Source of the DNA: Tetrahymena thermophila SB210
Lineage: Eukaryota; Ciliophora; Oligohymenophorea; Hymenostomatida; Tetrahymenidae
Assembly: GCF_000189635.1 (NCBI RefSeq)
Contig: NW_002476522.1
Span: forward strand, 1-64,000
Direction of reading: 5' to 3'
DNA length: 64,000 nt
Of the stretch, positions 38,201 to 50,246 are shown in pieces; positions within the stretch are counted from its first letter, which is position 1; each line of letters begins with the position of its first letter. The translations under genes and the position numbers were made by a program. The notes under the pieces are model-generated. The model searched no databases. It saw only the letters and a list, made by a program, of their open reading frames with translations, and was not told the origin of the DNA.

Positions 38201-39089
38201 TATATACTTTAGACCACTATTTGCTCTAATACAGATAATTATGCTTCTACTATTAATAATATAAGTTATTGCATTTTATTTATTTTATAAATTAAATTGT
38301 TATAAAATCTTCCCTAAATGGTTTTATCTTTATCAGTAAAAGTAATTAAAAAGCTAAGCAAAAACTAGAAGAGAGTAAAACTATTAACAAATTAATAATT
38401 CATATTTCAATTGTTTTCATTTAAATCAATAAATTTCAGAATATCCATAAAGGAAGAAATTAATTAATTGTTTGAAGAAGTTTTACTTAATAAATTTAAT
38501 TATCTGCTTCACTAAAAATAGAATATAATTGATTCAGTTTTAAATTAATGTTAAAATTAATTTTTCTTAAATTTGTAATTTGTTTTTTAAAAATATGTAA
38601 AATAAATAAATACTAGAGTTATTTTGAAATTTTTGCTTAACACAAAACAATAAAATACTTAAAACAAATAGCAATTATATTTAGGTAATATTTTTACCTT
38701 CATAAGCTATTAATAAAGTTACAATTAAATTTATTTTTCTGCAAATTTTGTTCTAAAAAATTAGATAGAAGAATAAGAGTACATTATGAGTTATTTATTT
38801 TTTGTGATGCCTTAAGCAAGTTTTAAACTCATGAAAAGTAAAATCCTTTTTATGTTTTGTAAATAAAGTGTTTATTTTTAAAAACGTTACTAATTATTAT
38901 AAATTAAATATATTTTATATTCATTTCACTTTTAAAAAGAAAAGAAGTGTTTTTTAGTAAAATATTATTATTAATTTAATTCATTCAATATAACTAAATG
39001 TAATAAATAAATAAATTTATACAATATTTAATTTATATTAAGTTTATATCACAAATAAATATTTTTTACTTTTTAAATATATCAATCAA
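38201..39089. other. Intergenic, 3' flank of nuclease gene D
   Basis: AT-rich. It may include further unrecognisable remains of the decayed copy to its left. Nothing else seen. Confidence 0.4.
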
Positions 39090-40727
39090 TCAAAGTTTAT
39101 TTTCATTTTACTCAGTGCTTGGAATTCTTTACATATTTAAAGTCTTAGCTTCTTAAAAATCTGTGGAAACTCTATGATGAGACTTTAAACTTGTAACTGT
39201 TTTATGGAAGTAAATCATTAAGGCAACTAAAGTAAAAAATGTCAAACCGAATAAAACACCAAAAACAACAGCAATAGCTTTATTTGATAAATCTTCAGTA
39301 AATTTATTACTATAGGAATCTGTATTTTTATCTTGATTATTATCAACTAACTTTTCTTTATCAGGTGTTGTAGTTGTATCTTTATTATTATTATTAATTA
39401 CAGGAGTATTATCTTTATTATTATTCGGAAGCTAGTCTTTGTTATCAGTAGTAGATTTATCTTTATTATTATCAATAGGTTTATCTTTGTTGTCAGTTAC
39501 TGTTGTATCTTTATCTTTAGATTTATCTCCGTTGTCTAATGGATTTTTTTAAGAAATTTCATATGTAAGAGGAGTACTTAAATCTATCTTTCCTTTTTCT
39601 GCTGCGAACATATTTTATAAGGTATAAGCAAGTCTATATCCAGCAATAACTATTCTCTTTTAAATCATATCGAAGCTGCTATTATAAAATGCATCTCCAA
39701 AACGAATTTCATTGTTTTTCAATAAGAAAGGATATACTTCAGTTAAAGCTATGTTCCAACTTTCTTCAGCCCAGTCATTGAATGTTTCTATTATTTTGAA
39801 AATATTATTTAATTATGTTATTTTTTTTAATAAATTTATAAATTCTGACAATTTTGGTGAATTTTGATTAATTTATTTTTGTGGTTTTTTATCAGATTAA
39901 TTTTTTATGAAGAAAATAATTGAAATTCAAACTAATTGAAATATTAAAATCAATAAATTTAAATTCAATTTCTTACATGCGTTATTGATATTAAGAGTTT
40001 CTTTGGGATATTGAGTCATTATTCTATCAAGTTCTGCTTCGAAATAAGCTTTGAATGTATCATTTAAAGGTCTTTGAAGTCTGCTTTTCCAATTATAGTA
40101 AAAGCAAGAAGAATCAAAATAGAAGTGAATATCAGTAGATTCTTTTTTACCAGTGCTTGTATAGAACTTAATTTTTTATCTGTTACCACCTCTGTCACCC
40201 CAAATTTCTTTATTAGGACCTACAATTGTGCTATTATAATAACTACCAGTGTGGTGAGGCATATGGATATCTCCAACAAGATGAACAAGCATTTTTAACA
40301 TCATAATTTTAAATTCTGTTATCTTACCTATGAAACTCTTGTTTTTGAATGTCTTAACTATATTGTCATAGGCATTCAAGGCATTTTCAGAGTCAGCCAT
40401 AGGATCTTTTACTAAAGTTAAATTTTCAGGATTGCTATCTTTGTTTCCTATGAAATGCCACATACCCATAGCTTTTTAAGCGTCACCATAAGTTTTAATA
40501 TCATCACCCCAAACAGCATTTTCTTCGTAAGAAGTAGTAGAAATAGTTTCTATTCCAGAGGCAGAAAAAGTGTCTAAGTATTTAGCAGTAATTTTGTAAA
40601 TTTCTTAATCATTTTTCATCAATTCTCTCTTAGCTATACCAAGGATGAGCATATGAGGAACTTCATGGAAGCAAATGCAAGTATGAAAGAGTACAAAAAA
40701 AGAAAGAAGAACTAAGCTATGTTTCAT
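39090..40727 (-). CDS. S1/P1-type zinc nuclease, membrane-anchored (paralogue D)
   Basis: Predicted secreted-domain single-strand nuclease / 3'-nucleotidase. Two exons (40727-39977, 39787-39090) join to 482 residues. A signal peptide (1-19) is followed by the mature start FHEIPH, where F20 stands in place of the N-terminal Trp and H25 is the first His ligand. Other zinc-site motifs are in order: AVWGDDIK (Asp), MGMWHFIGNKD (His), LVHLVGDIHMPHHTG (His/Asp/His), the GDRGGN loop, and TDIHFYFDSS (His and Asp). The C-terminal GYRLAYTLQ helix fits the family. A ~90-residue Asp/Asn/Lys-rich spacer built on DNKDK-like repeats, one transmembrane segment (AIAVVFGVLFGLTFFTLVAL) and a short tail ending RIPSTEQNENKL follow. 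Trypanosomatid class I nucleases share the C-terminal anchor and a similar start motif (family knowledge). Role: nucleic acid digestion at the surface or in phagosomes, inferred. Confidence 0.9.
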
Positions 40728-42499
40728 TTTACTTTAAATAGAAAATCTTTGTAGATATTAATGATTTAATTATTTAATATTTATAAATTTAATGTAAGGA
40801 AAATGATAATATTTAAATAAAGGTATTGCTAAAATTAAATTTTAAAAAATAAATATAAAAATGTGTATAGAAACAGCTTAACAAAAATTATATAAATGTA
40901 TTGTTTCTGTAAAATATCAGTATATAAGTCAGTCTGTTGTCTTTCAATATAAATATTTTAAGCAAGATATTTTAACTTTATAACCACAAGTCTGAAAATT
41001 AAATTTTAGTTTTTATGGAATAACTAGAACATTTTAAGTATAGTTAATTAAAACCATTTAATGATTTTTTCTAACATTTAATAAATATTACAAATCGTTT
41101 TGCGATTAAGATATATTTTTTAATTAATTACAAAAATCCACATATTAATAAATACATATTACAAGAATTTAATAGTTTGTTTTTATTAATTTGCAAAAAA
41201 ATACCTAAAAGCATAAAATGGTGAACAAACAAAAACTTTAGAATAACAAAATATTTTTTTTTAAAAAATAAATTTATTTATTATTAAAAAATGGAAGATA
41301 AAAATTATAAAACTATTAATTAGATATTTTCTAAAATTTAGTTTTAGCACCGAAGATTTATATCATTTACTTAACTTTTTCTTATTAAGTCCCCCATTTT
41401 CTTTATCAGGCTCAAGAAGCCATAATTGTTAATTTTAATTCACTAAATTTTTAAAAGAGAGTCTCAATAGCAAATAAAATAATGCTAATTATGCTATGCA
41501 TCCATAAATTTATTATTTAAAAACTTCAAAGAAATAATCTACTATATTTTAAAACAATAAGTAGTATATTTTTATTTCATAACTTTATGATAGAAATCTT
41601 TAGAGGATATAATTATAAATTATATCTACTATAACGGAGAATGAATACATCATAATACAAAAATTCTAGTAATTCGTATAATTTAATTCAATACAAAATT
41701 CATAAAAAGGGCTTAACTTTAAATATTTTGTGGGACATCAATCTAAAATTTTGAAAAAGTGTTTACATTTTTATATTTGATTAGAAATATATATTAAATC
41801 ATAATTTTATTTATTATTTTTAAATTACAAAAATATATTTTGGCATATTTTATTGTTTACAAAGTATAAGGAAGATCTTATTAAATAATAAGCATTATTT
41901 TTTTCAAAAAATTAAATAATAGTTATTTTTAATTTTATTAAATAGTAAGAATTAAGCAAGTATAAATAGATTTTTATATCAGACTTTACTTTTATATAAC
42001 CAAAACATTCAATCATACTTCTATTTGATCATTTTTAATTTATCATTTATAAATAATAACATCTCATTTTTTGAAAATTAAATAAGAAAAATTTTTGATA
42101 ACAATTGATTAACTTTATGTACATAAGATTGAAAATTTATTTAATACATAGATTTATTTGATTAATTGATGTAAAATACTAAAGAGAGGTAGGTAGGTGT
42201 TTAAATCTTCTTTAGGTATTTTTATAAATTTGTAATTAAACAATTATTAATATGAAATTATTTTTAAAATAAATAACTAATTTTTTAAAATTATTATAAT
42301 TTAAAATGCATTGTTTTTAATTTGTATGCTAGGGAATATTTATTAAATTACATCATATTTAAATTTAAAAAGAAAATATTTTGAAAAATAATTTTATTTG
42401 AATTTTAAATTAGAAGATTAATTAATTTACACACAAATAGTAAATATTTTAATTATTTAATCAAACAAAATATTATTGAAATTTTTTATTATAAATAAG
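40728..42499. other. Intergenic between nuclease paralogues; duplicated 5' flank
   Basis: AT-rich spacer of 1.8 kb. Blocks upstream of gene D (about 41015-41060, GGAATAACTAGAACATTTTA; about 41385, TCCCCCATTTT) recur in the same order upstream of gene E (about 44175 and 44565). The duplication unit thus included several hundred bp of upstream DNA. No gene seen. Confidence 0.5.
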
Positions 42500-43917
42500 T
42501 CAAGCTTTATATTCATTAGTTTCAGTGCTTGGAATTTTTTGCATATTTCCATTCTTAGCATTAAAGAAATCTGATGAAATTTTATTTTAAGACTTTATGG
42601 CAGAATAAGTTATTTTAAAGTAAATCATAAAAATTATATATGAAGTTAGTGTTAATCCAAATAAGACTCCAAAAATAACTGCCATAACTTTATTAGAATC
42701 ATATTGAGTGGAAGTATTATTATCGAGAGGAATTTGATTATTAATGATAATAGTAGTCTTTTCACTTTCATATGAGAGGGAAGTACTCAAATCTATCTTT
42801 CCTTTTTCAGCAGCAAAAATAGTTTATAAATTATGGGCAAGTCTATACCCAGCAACAACAATTCTCTTTTAAATCATATTGAAGCTGCTATTGTAAAACG
42901 CATCTCCATAACGAATTACATTATTTTACATCAAGAATGGATAAATATCAGTTAAAGCTATGTTCCAGCTTTCTTCAGCCCAGTCGTCAAAGGTTTCTAT
43001 TATATTATAAAATGAATTTTAAATAAATTATGTTTGAATGAAAAAAAAGTCTGATAAATTTTGGTAAAATCAAATCAATATATTTTTTTTAGATTTTATC
43101 AGTTAATAAAAAATTTTAGTTAATTGCATAAATTAATTATTAAAATCGTTAAAATTTTACATGTGTAATTGATATTGAGAGATTCTTTGGGATATTGAGC
43201 CATAATTCTTTCAAGTTCTCTTTCGAAGTAGATTTTGAAAGTTTCGTTTAAAGGTCTTACTAGTCTGCTAGTCCAGGTGTAAAAGAAGCAAGATGAGTCA
43301 AAGTAGAAATGAATATCTGTTTTTTCTTTTTTACCAGTTGAAGTGTAGAACTGAATTTTTTATTTGTTACCTCCTTTATCACCAGAATAGATATCTTTTC
43401 CTTTTTCTTTTACAAAGGTTTTGTTGTAATAGGTACCAGTGTGGTGAGGCATATGAATATCCCCAACAAGATGAACAAGCATTTTCAACATACTCACTTT
43501 GAATTCAGTAATTTTGCCAACGAAATTTTTATTAGTCAAAGTTTTAACAATATTAGCATATGCGTTTAAGGCATTTTCTGAGTCAGCCATAGGATCTTTA
43601 TACAAAGTAAGATTATATGGGTTACTGTCTTTATTTCCTATGAAATGCCACATTCCCATAGCCTTTTGAACATCTCCGTAGGTTTTAATGTCATCACCCC
43701 AAACAGCATTTTCTTCATAAGAAGTAGTGGAAATAGTATCTAGTCCAGAAATAGAATAGGTGTCAAAGTATTTAGCAGTTATGTTGTATATTTCCATATC
43801 ATTTTTCATCAATTCTCTCTTAGCTATGCCTAGGACTAGCATATGAGGGATTTCATGGAAACACAAACATGTTTTTAAAAATGTAAAAAGAGAAAGAATT
43901 GCTAATGTTAGTTTCAT
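42500..43917 (-). CDS. S1/P1-type zinc nuclease, membrane-anchored (paralogue E)
   Basis: Tandem paralogue of the nuclease at 39090-40727. Exons 43917-43161 and 42996-42500 join to 417 residues. The intron is in the same place and phase as in D. The signal peptide is residues 1-19 and F20...H25 begins the mature protein. The same ligand motifs are kept (AVWGDDIK, WHFIGNKD, LVHLVGDIHMPHHTG, GDKGGN, TDIHFYFDSS). The chief difference is the spacer before the membrane segment: about 30 residues (TTIIINNQIPLDNNTS) instead of the long Asp/Asn/Lys-rich stretch in D. The membrane segment (VMAVIFGVLFGLTLTSYIIF) and the tail ending KIPSTETNEYKA are conserved. Substrate specificity unknown; both copies look intact. 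Confidence 0.9.
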
Positions 43918-45439
43918 TTAAGGCAATTTATTTTTGATATAAAACACTAGTAGATTTTAATTATTATTTATAGATATTTGTTAATCTCTAACACAAGTAT
44001 TTAAAAGTAGAAATGGGTAAAATTATTGATTCAATGTAAACAAGAAAGTGAATATAGAATTTGCTACATAAAAATATATAATCTATCTATCTATCAATAA
44101 TTTTAGATATAAATATTGTAAGTAATATACTTAATAGTTAATGAAAGTATTTCTCAGCATTAATTTTTGGTTCTTTAGGAATAACTAGAACACTTTAAGT
44201 ATAGTCAATAAAAACCATTAAGTATTAATTTATCACATTAAATAATTAATTTAAAAATTTTAATTAGCAAATTATACCATTTAATTCAATTGTAATCTAT
44301 CCCCCATAAAAAACCTAAAAAACACATCAACTGATTATTTTTTATTTTAGATTTTTGAAAAACACACCTGAATGAAACCTTAAATACTTTTAAAATTAGA
44401 ACAATCGATAAACTAAATAGTAAATATAATCAATCAAACAAAAAGAATTGTAGATTAAATAAATTCATATCTTCTTAAAATTCTAAATAACTATTAATTT
44501 TGAAGATTTATGATCATATGACTTACCTTCTTTGTTACTTATTTACTTAACTAGATTATTATTAGATCCCCCATTATTTTGAAAAATAAGGAAAAAGCAA
44601 GCAGATATGATTAAGTCTACTTTCTATTTCTAATTTTATAAGAACATTTAAAACAAACAAAATTAATAATAATCTGAAAAATAAATCTCTTTATATAAAT
44701 TCATAATTTGTATTGTAAAAATTCTAGTTCCAATTAAGCAAAAAATATGATAATTAATTTCTTATGATATTCACATAAAAGTTTATTTTTTAGTTTTTAA
44801 AGGATTTTTTTAATTTAAATTCTCATGTTAATTGAAATTATTATTATTACACTAGAACAGATATATTAATCTTTTTTTAATAAAATAATACTAGTAAAAA
44901 TTATTAAATTATATAAGAAATAGTTTAACTATAAAAAATTTGAGATATTTAATCTGAAATATTATTAATTTTTTAATTACTTATTATTTACATTAATTTA
45001 TCATGTTTGTTTGTTTAATAGATAAAAATCTATTTTTTTACTACTTATCATTAATAAAAACTTTATTTTTTAAATCTATTAACAAAAGATGCCTAAGATA
45101 AATAATAGCAAAATAAAATAAATATTTTTTTTATTAAAAACATTAAAATTAAATATTTTTTTAAAAATTAATACCCTCTGTTAATTGACAAAGAAAAAAA
45201 ATTCAAAGCTATTATTAAGAAAATACACAGTAATTGACAAAAAAGTTTTTTATGATAAAGAATTCCAATAATAATATACAATATTGATAGAAATAGGAAA
45301 GTCTTATTTAATCATTTCAAAAAGTTCCTATTTATTTTTCATAAATTATCATATAATAAATGTACACTCTAAAAATCACTCTATATTGTAATTAAATCTC
45401 TTCCTGATTATTTCTTTAATTTCTATTTTTCAACTTATT
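43918..45439. other. Intergenic, 5' flank of nuclease E
   Basis: Contains the duplicated upstream blocks described for D (44175-44220 and 44560-44580). Otherwise AT-rich without recognisable content. Confidence 0.45.
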
Positions 45440-46330
45440 CATTTAGATTTAATAAAGATTTGTCTAAATTCTTCAGAAAGTATAATAGAGTTTTAAAAAT
45501 ATTGTAAGAATTGTTATCCCAGAATGTTAATTCCTTAGAGAAATTCTTGGATATTATATCTGTCTTCATAAGGTTACTCAAAGTTAAAAGTTTTATACAG
45601 CAAGGCTAACTGCTATTTCAATCATCTCATCTTCAAATTTTCTTAAATAATTTCATAATACTCTCCAAAATCTTGGGTAACATGAGTCCTTCCTTTCTTT
45701 TCTACCAATCTCTGGAAGGATACTTTAAAATTTTTTCTTTTCCTCTGAATTTTCTGATTAAGTCTGGTAATGATTTTTCTTGAAGTCGAGATTTCCTTTT
45801 TCAGTCAGGGATAGTAATTTTGCATCTGAAAATTTGTTTGTTACAACATAAAATTATTTGATAAATACTTATACAAAACTTATTATAATTTTTCATGATT
45901 ATGATTGGATTGATCTCCTCTTCTGAGCAAATTTATTTATCAAATTATGATTTTTCCAGTTCTATTTCTTATTAAATTTATTTTTAAAGGATCTTCGAAT
46001 GTGTCTCTTTTTCTGTTTTGTTTTCATTTTTAAATAACAAATGAAAAGTCTTCTAAAAGTTATTTATTTATTTATTTAGAAATCTTATAGCCACTAGTAA
46101 TTAAATCAGACTCGACCATCTTTTTTTTATCTTTTTTAGTAAAACTAATTAGATATATTCATTTTTCTGTTTTAATTCCTATGTTTTTGTTTCTTAATGT
46201 AAAAGGCCTGTTTAAACCTTTGTTATTCAGACTCTTATGAATAGTCTCATGAATAATAATTCTCCATTTTTGAGCTTTCTTTATTGCCTTTAATTTATTT
46301 AAAATTATCAGTTTGAAAAATATTTGAAAT
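45440..46330 (-). pseudogene. Broken unrecognised coding relic
   Basis: Base composition is clearly less AT-rich than around it, and protein-like segments appear on the minus strand in changing frames: KAQKWRIIIHETIHKSLNNK (about 46270), then MVESDLITSGYKIS (about 46110), KSQFDKQICSEEEINPIIIM (about 45920), TEKGNLDFKKNHYQT (about 45800), RLVEKKGRTHVTQDFGEYYE (about 45700), EDEMIEIAVSLAVQNF (about 45630) and YEDRYNIQEFLQGINILG (about 45560). One join looks like a normal intron ending TTTTCAG near 45827, but other frame changes lack splice sites, and no start codon is convincing. I do not recognise the family; a transposase or DNA-binding relic is only a guess. It could also be a real gene whose introns I failed to place. 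Confidence 0.45.
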
Positions 46331-48359
46331 TTCAGAATGAATACTGCAAAAAAATTTGAAAAACAAATTAAATAAGATTTTCAAAACTTAATCTATTTTT
46401 TTTGACACTAATTTCTTTTAATTAAATAATAATTAGTAGAGACTATCCAAAATTAAAAAATTATTTAACTCTACTTTATAAAAAGACTGCTATACCATTT
46501 GCTTATATAATTTATCCTAAGCTATACAAATTTCTATGGTATTGATTTTTATTTTCCTTTTTCATTTTTAAATTATTGTTGTTAATAATATTACCATGAA
46601 GATAAGATAGGTTAATTAATTTTTTATCCATTTTTATGATAATATTTCATAAAATATATATTTACAAACAATTAAAGGAATCATTTAAAAAGGAATTCCT
46701 AATAAAAATTTAATTCATAATAATTAAACTTTCTTATAGAGTGTGCCTAATAAATAATTTAATTTTTATTTGATACAATTATATATTAATTTATTATTAT
46801 CTCAAAATTTTATATAAACTAAAAGGAATATTTTTCAATAGGATTTAGAATTTTTTTCAATTTAAATGCAATAATTATTAAAATGATAATAGATTTAAGT
46901 CAAATTAGATAAATTATACATTTTTAAAGGCTATATTTTGAGAATATATTAGCTTTTAGTTTCGATTATTGGCAGAAATTTTTTTATTTTTAAATTTTAA
47001 CAAGCTACTTTCGCCATGTCTGAAATCTTATCTATAAAAGTAGCAATTTATTATTCTTTTTTTTAAATACAGAATTATTAGGCAGGATATAAATATTTAA
47101 AAATTGTTAGTTAATATTTAATGAAATACATTTTACAATGTTTATTTACTTTAAGATTTTTAGTAGATTTTTACAGAAAGAAAGCTGAAAAAATATATCT
47201 TATTATTATTTTTCTTCTTAGGCAAAATATATAAATTGAGATAAGATAAAAAGTAAGTTTTTAGATTTTATAGAAAGAGTCATTACAAAAATAAATAAAG
47301 GAAAATGTATTTTTTCACTAAAAATGACGAATTATAAAAAAACTTAAATTTTACCTGTTTTATCAACTTATGATTTTCTGTTTAGCAAGTAGGATTTTAA
47401 TAGAAAATTTTTTTCTTAACTCCATTTTTTTAAATTTCTAAACTGTTAATAAAAATATCCTATCAAAAAATTTGACGTTTTTGATAAACTTAGCTTTAAT
47501 CAATTCAGGCAAAAATGAAATTTCTTTAGACTTTATAAATTATTTTCATAAGAATTTAATTCGATTTATTTAAAAATGATTATGGTTAAACACTTAAAAA
47601 CTATTTTTTTAATAGTTAAATATTTGTAAAATTATTTTTATGTTTAGTTAGTTGAAATAAGATAATTTGATTTAATAGAAGCTTGAATTGAATAATTTAA
47701 AAAACTTCTACGTTATGAATAAAAATCAAAAATTTTGAATCTAATAATTGAGTTATGATTAATTTAAAACTCATTTTTAAATTTCAAAAATAATAAGTTA
47801 GGGTATCTTCTATATCTAAACAAAAAGAGTTAACAACTCATAAAAAAATATGAAGTCATGTATTAAATATACATTGAATAATATAATGCTTTATAGTTTG
47901 ATTTGCATATATTTAAGCACCTTTTTTTAATAAAATTATTTTTATTTACAAGAAAGTATGCTTATTTAACTCATTTCTCTTGCCATTTAATCTAAGAACT
48001 ATAAGCAATATTGTGAATAATAAATCCTTAAAAAATGATTATTTTATATAAAGAAAAGAATGTATGTAGCCCGTCATAAATATAATGTTAGAAACCTAAA
48101 TAAAATCTTTTAATTTAAATAATCAAATAATAATTTTGGATTTTTAGTTTACATTTATATATAAAGTGTTAATAATTATTATGCATTTTAAAAAAAATGA
48201 TATATGCTAATATGCGATATTAGAATTCATCAAAATAAAAACTTAATTTTCAGCATAATTAGTAAAAATATGATTTATATATTCAATTTTTAGATCAACT
48301 AATAATTATAAATCATAAATAAAAAAATTAATTAAATATAATTGATAAAAATAATAGAA
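46331..48359. other. Intergenic, AT-rich
   Basis: Two kilobases of very AT-rich sequence. I see no coding segment, RNA gene or repeat. The right end is the 5' flank of the small Cys-rich peptide gene. Confidence 0.45.
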
Positions 48360-48569
48360 ATGTAATTTAAGAAGGCAATATTGATCTTATTAGTCTTGGT
48401 AATTCTTGTCAGTATGAACCCATCTTCATCTGTCTAAGCTAGATCCCTTAAAGCTAATTCAAGTGCTGCTGGTAAGGAACAATTAAGAACTGACTGTGCA
48501 GCTCCTTTTGCAAGCTGCAAAAAGAAAAGTTGCTGTGTTGGAGGCTGCACTTTTGGTAGATGCATGTGA
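48360..48569 (+). CDS. Small secreted Cys-rich (knottin-like) peptide
   Basis: Single-exon frame of 69 residues from ATG at 48360 (context TAGAAATG) to TGA at 48567; it contains TAA and TAG read as Gln, so the standard code hides it. Residues 2-26 form a signal peptide: KK then a Leu/Ile/Val-rich core, ending near SSSVQA. A short Ser/Ala/Lys propeptide-like stretch (27-45) follows, and then a compact C-terminal domain with six cysteines at 46, 53, 58, 59, 63 and 68, pattern C-x6-C-x4-CC-x3-C-x4-C. That order and spacing fit the inhibitor cystine knot (knottin) fold. The GC content of this segment is markedly higher than its surroundings. It stands alone with ~2 kb of spacer on either side. 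Function is unknown; a toxin, antimicrobial, pheromone-like or protease-inhibitor role are all possible, none shown. Confidence 0.8.
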
Positions 48570-50246
48570 GGGAGGAAAAGCTTTCTGAAACTTTGATAAT
48601 GCTTTATTGAAAAAAATATGAATTTATAATTATAAATAAGTAAATATATAAATATAAAATTATATTTTTGTAGTTTTTTTGAATGTTTTTTTTAAGTTAC
48701 TTTAATTCAAATAAAAATTACTGCCAATATATAGAGATATTAATTTTTTTGCATTATTTTTAAAACTTAAAATTTAAAATATAATTTTATTTACAGAAAT
48801 ACATTTTAATTATAAAATTAAAAATTTATGATAAATTCAAGTTTTAAAATATTCAATTAATTAACTATAACACATTACTCAAAATAGGAGGTAAATAAAT
48901 TAAATAATATTAAAAAAAACCCAAAAAACTTTTTTTAACTATTTTTAAATTTTAGAGATCTCTTTAAAATGTCTGTTTTTACCCTTCATGAAATTAGGGT
49001 GTTTTCATTGAAGTAATATGAGGTTTAATAAAAATGTTAAAATAAAAAAAATTCTAACAACTATTCAAATTAAATCTAGCTAAAAACAATTTAATTTCAT
49101 AAAACTTTTTATCATCTACAATCCAGAATTAATTGTAAAATATTTTATAAAAATTAGATATTTTATCTAATATTTGAAATGCATTTGGATAAATACTATT
49201 ATTTTTTTATTTGGAGTTTGATAAAAATCTATTTGGTAAAATGCATTAAAAGTATTTTATCTTAAGATCACTCATAGGTATTTCATTATTGATTGAATTA
49301 TTTTTTTCTAATTTGTATATAAAAACAATAAGTAATGAATGTAAGTAAATTCTAATTAATGAGGTTTATAAGCAAATGAATTTTAATAATTTTCTTTTTG
49401 AATCTAATCCTGTTGATTATTAAGGTGAAAGATAAAATAGCAAATAAGAAAGATGATTTTAGAAATAATTAAAACAAATACAAATTTATTTTGATAAAAA
49501 GAAACTATGCAAAGTACTAGTATTTAAATAATAACAAAAACAATTGATTTGAAATCTCTTAATACCTATATTAAGAAATTTATTAAAATAGAAAACACTT
49601 ATGAATCGCAATAAAAATATTGATAAAAATAAATAAATAAATTAATTAATTTTTGAGTTAAGTGTAAAATCAAAGATATTAATCTTTAATTTTGAAATAA
49701 AAAACTTTAAAAAATAGTTTCTATTAAATACAAATTATTTTTTCAATTAGATCTTTTTGCTAGCTTAGCGAGTTTAAAATGTTGAATTCATATTAATAAA
49801 TTATTTATCAACAAAAATTCTAAACTTAGTTTCCAAAACAAAATAGAATATTTATTTTGAAATTGCAAGCATTAAATCCTATTCTTTCTTTATAAATTTA
49901 TCACACAATTAAAATTTAGAAGAAAAGAAAATTTATGGAAAATAAATAAATAGAACAAAACTAAAGGTACTATAAATAGATATTCAACTTTTACTTAAAT
50001 ATTTTCTTCTAAACTAATAAATAAATAAATAATCCTTACTTACATGAAAAAATATTTTTTTCTGTTAAGTGTATTTCTAATTGGTATTTTAATATACTAA
50101 AATCATTTAAATCTATTTTTATTTACTTTTTGAAGAATAAATAAATAATCTTTTACCTTATAAAAGAGAGATAGTTGCTATTTTATTAATTAATTAAAAA
50201 ATATTAATTATTTTGAAATTTTGAAGAGAAAATAAGTAAAAGCTAA
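48570..50246. other. Intergenic; left edge of segmental duplication
   Basis: No gene seen. From about 49360 onward the sequence is alignable with 57540-58423 upstream of gene G (for example AGAAAAGAAAATTTATGGAA, GAGAGATAGTTG.TATTTTA and TTAATTAATTAAAAAA), marking the left boundary of the F/G duplication. The first 800 bp are AT-rich and featureless. Confidence 0.5.
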
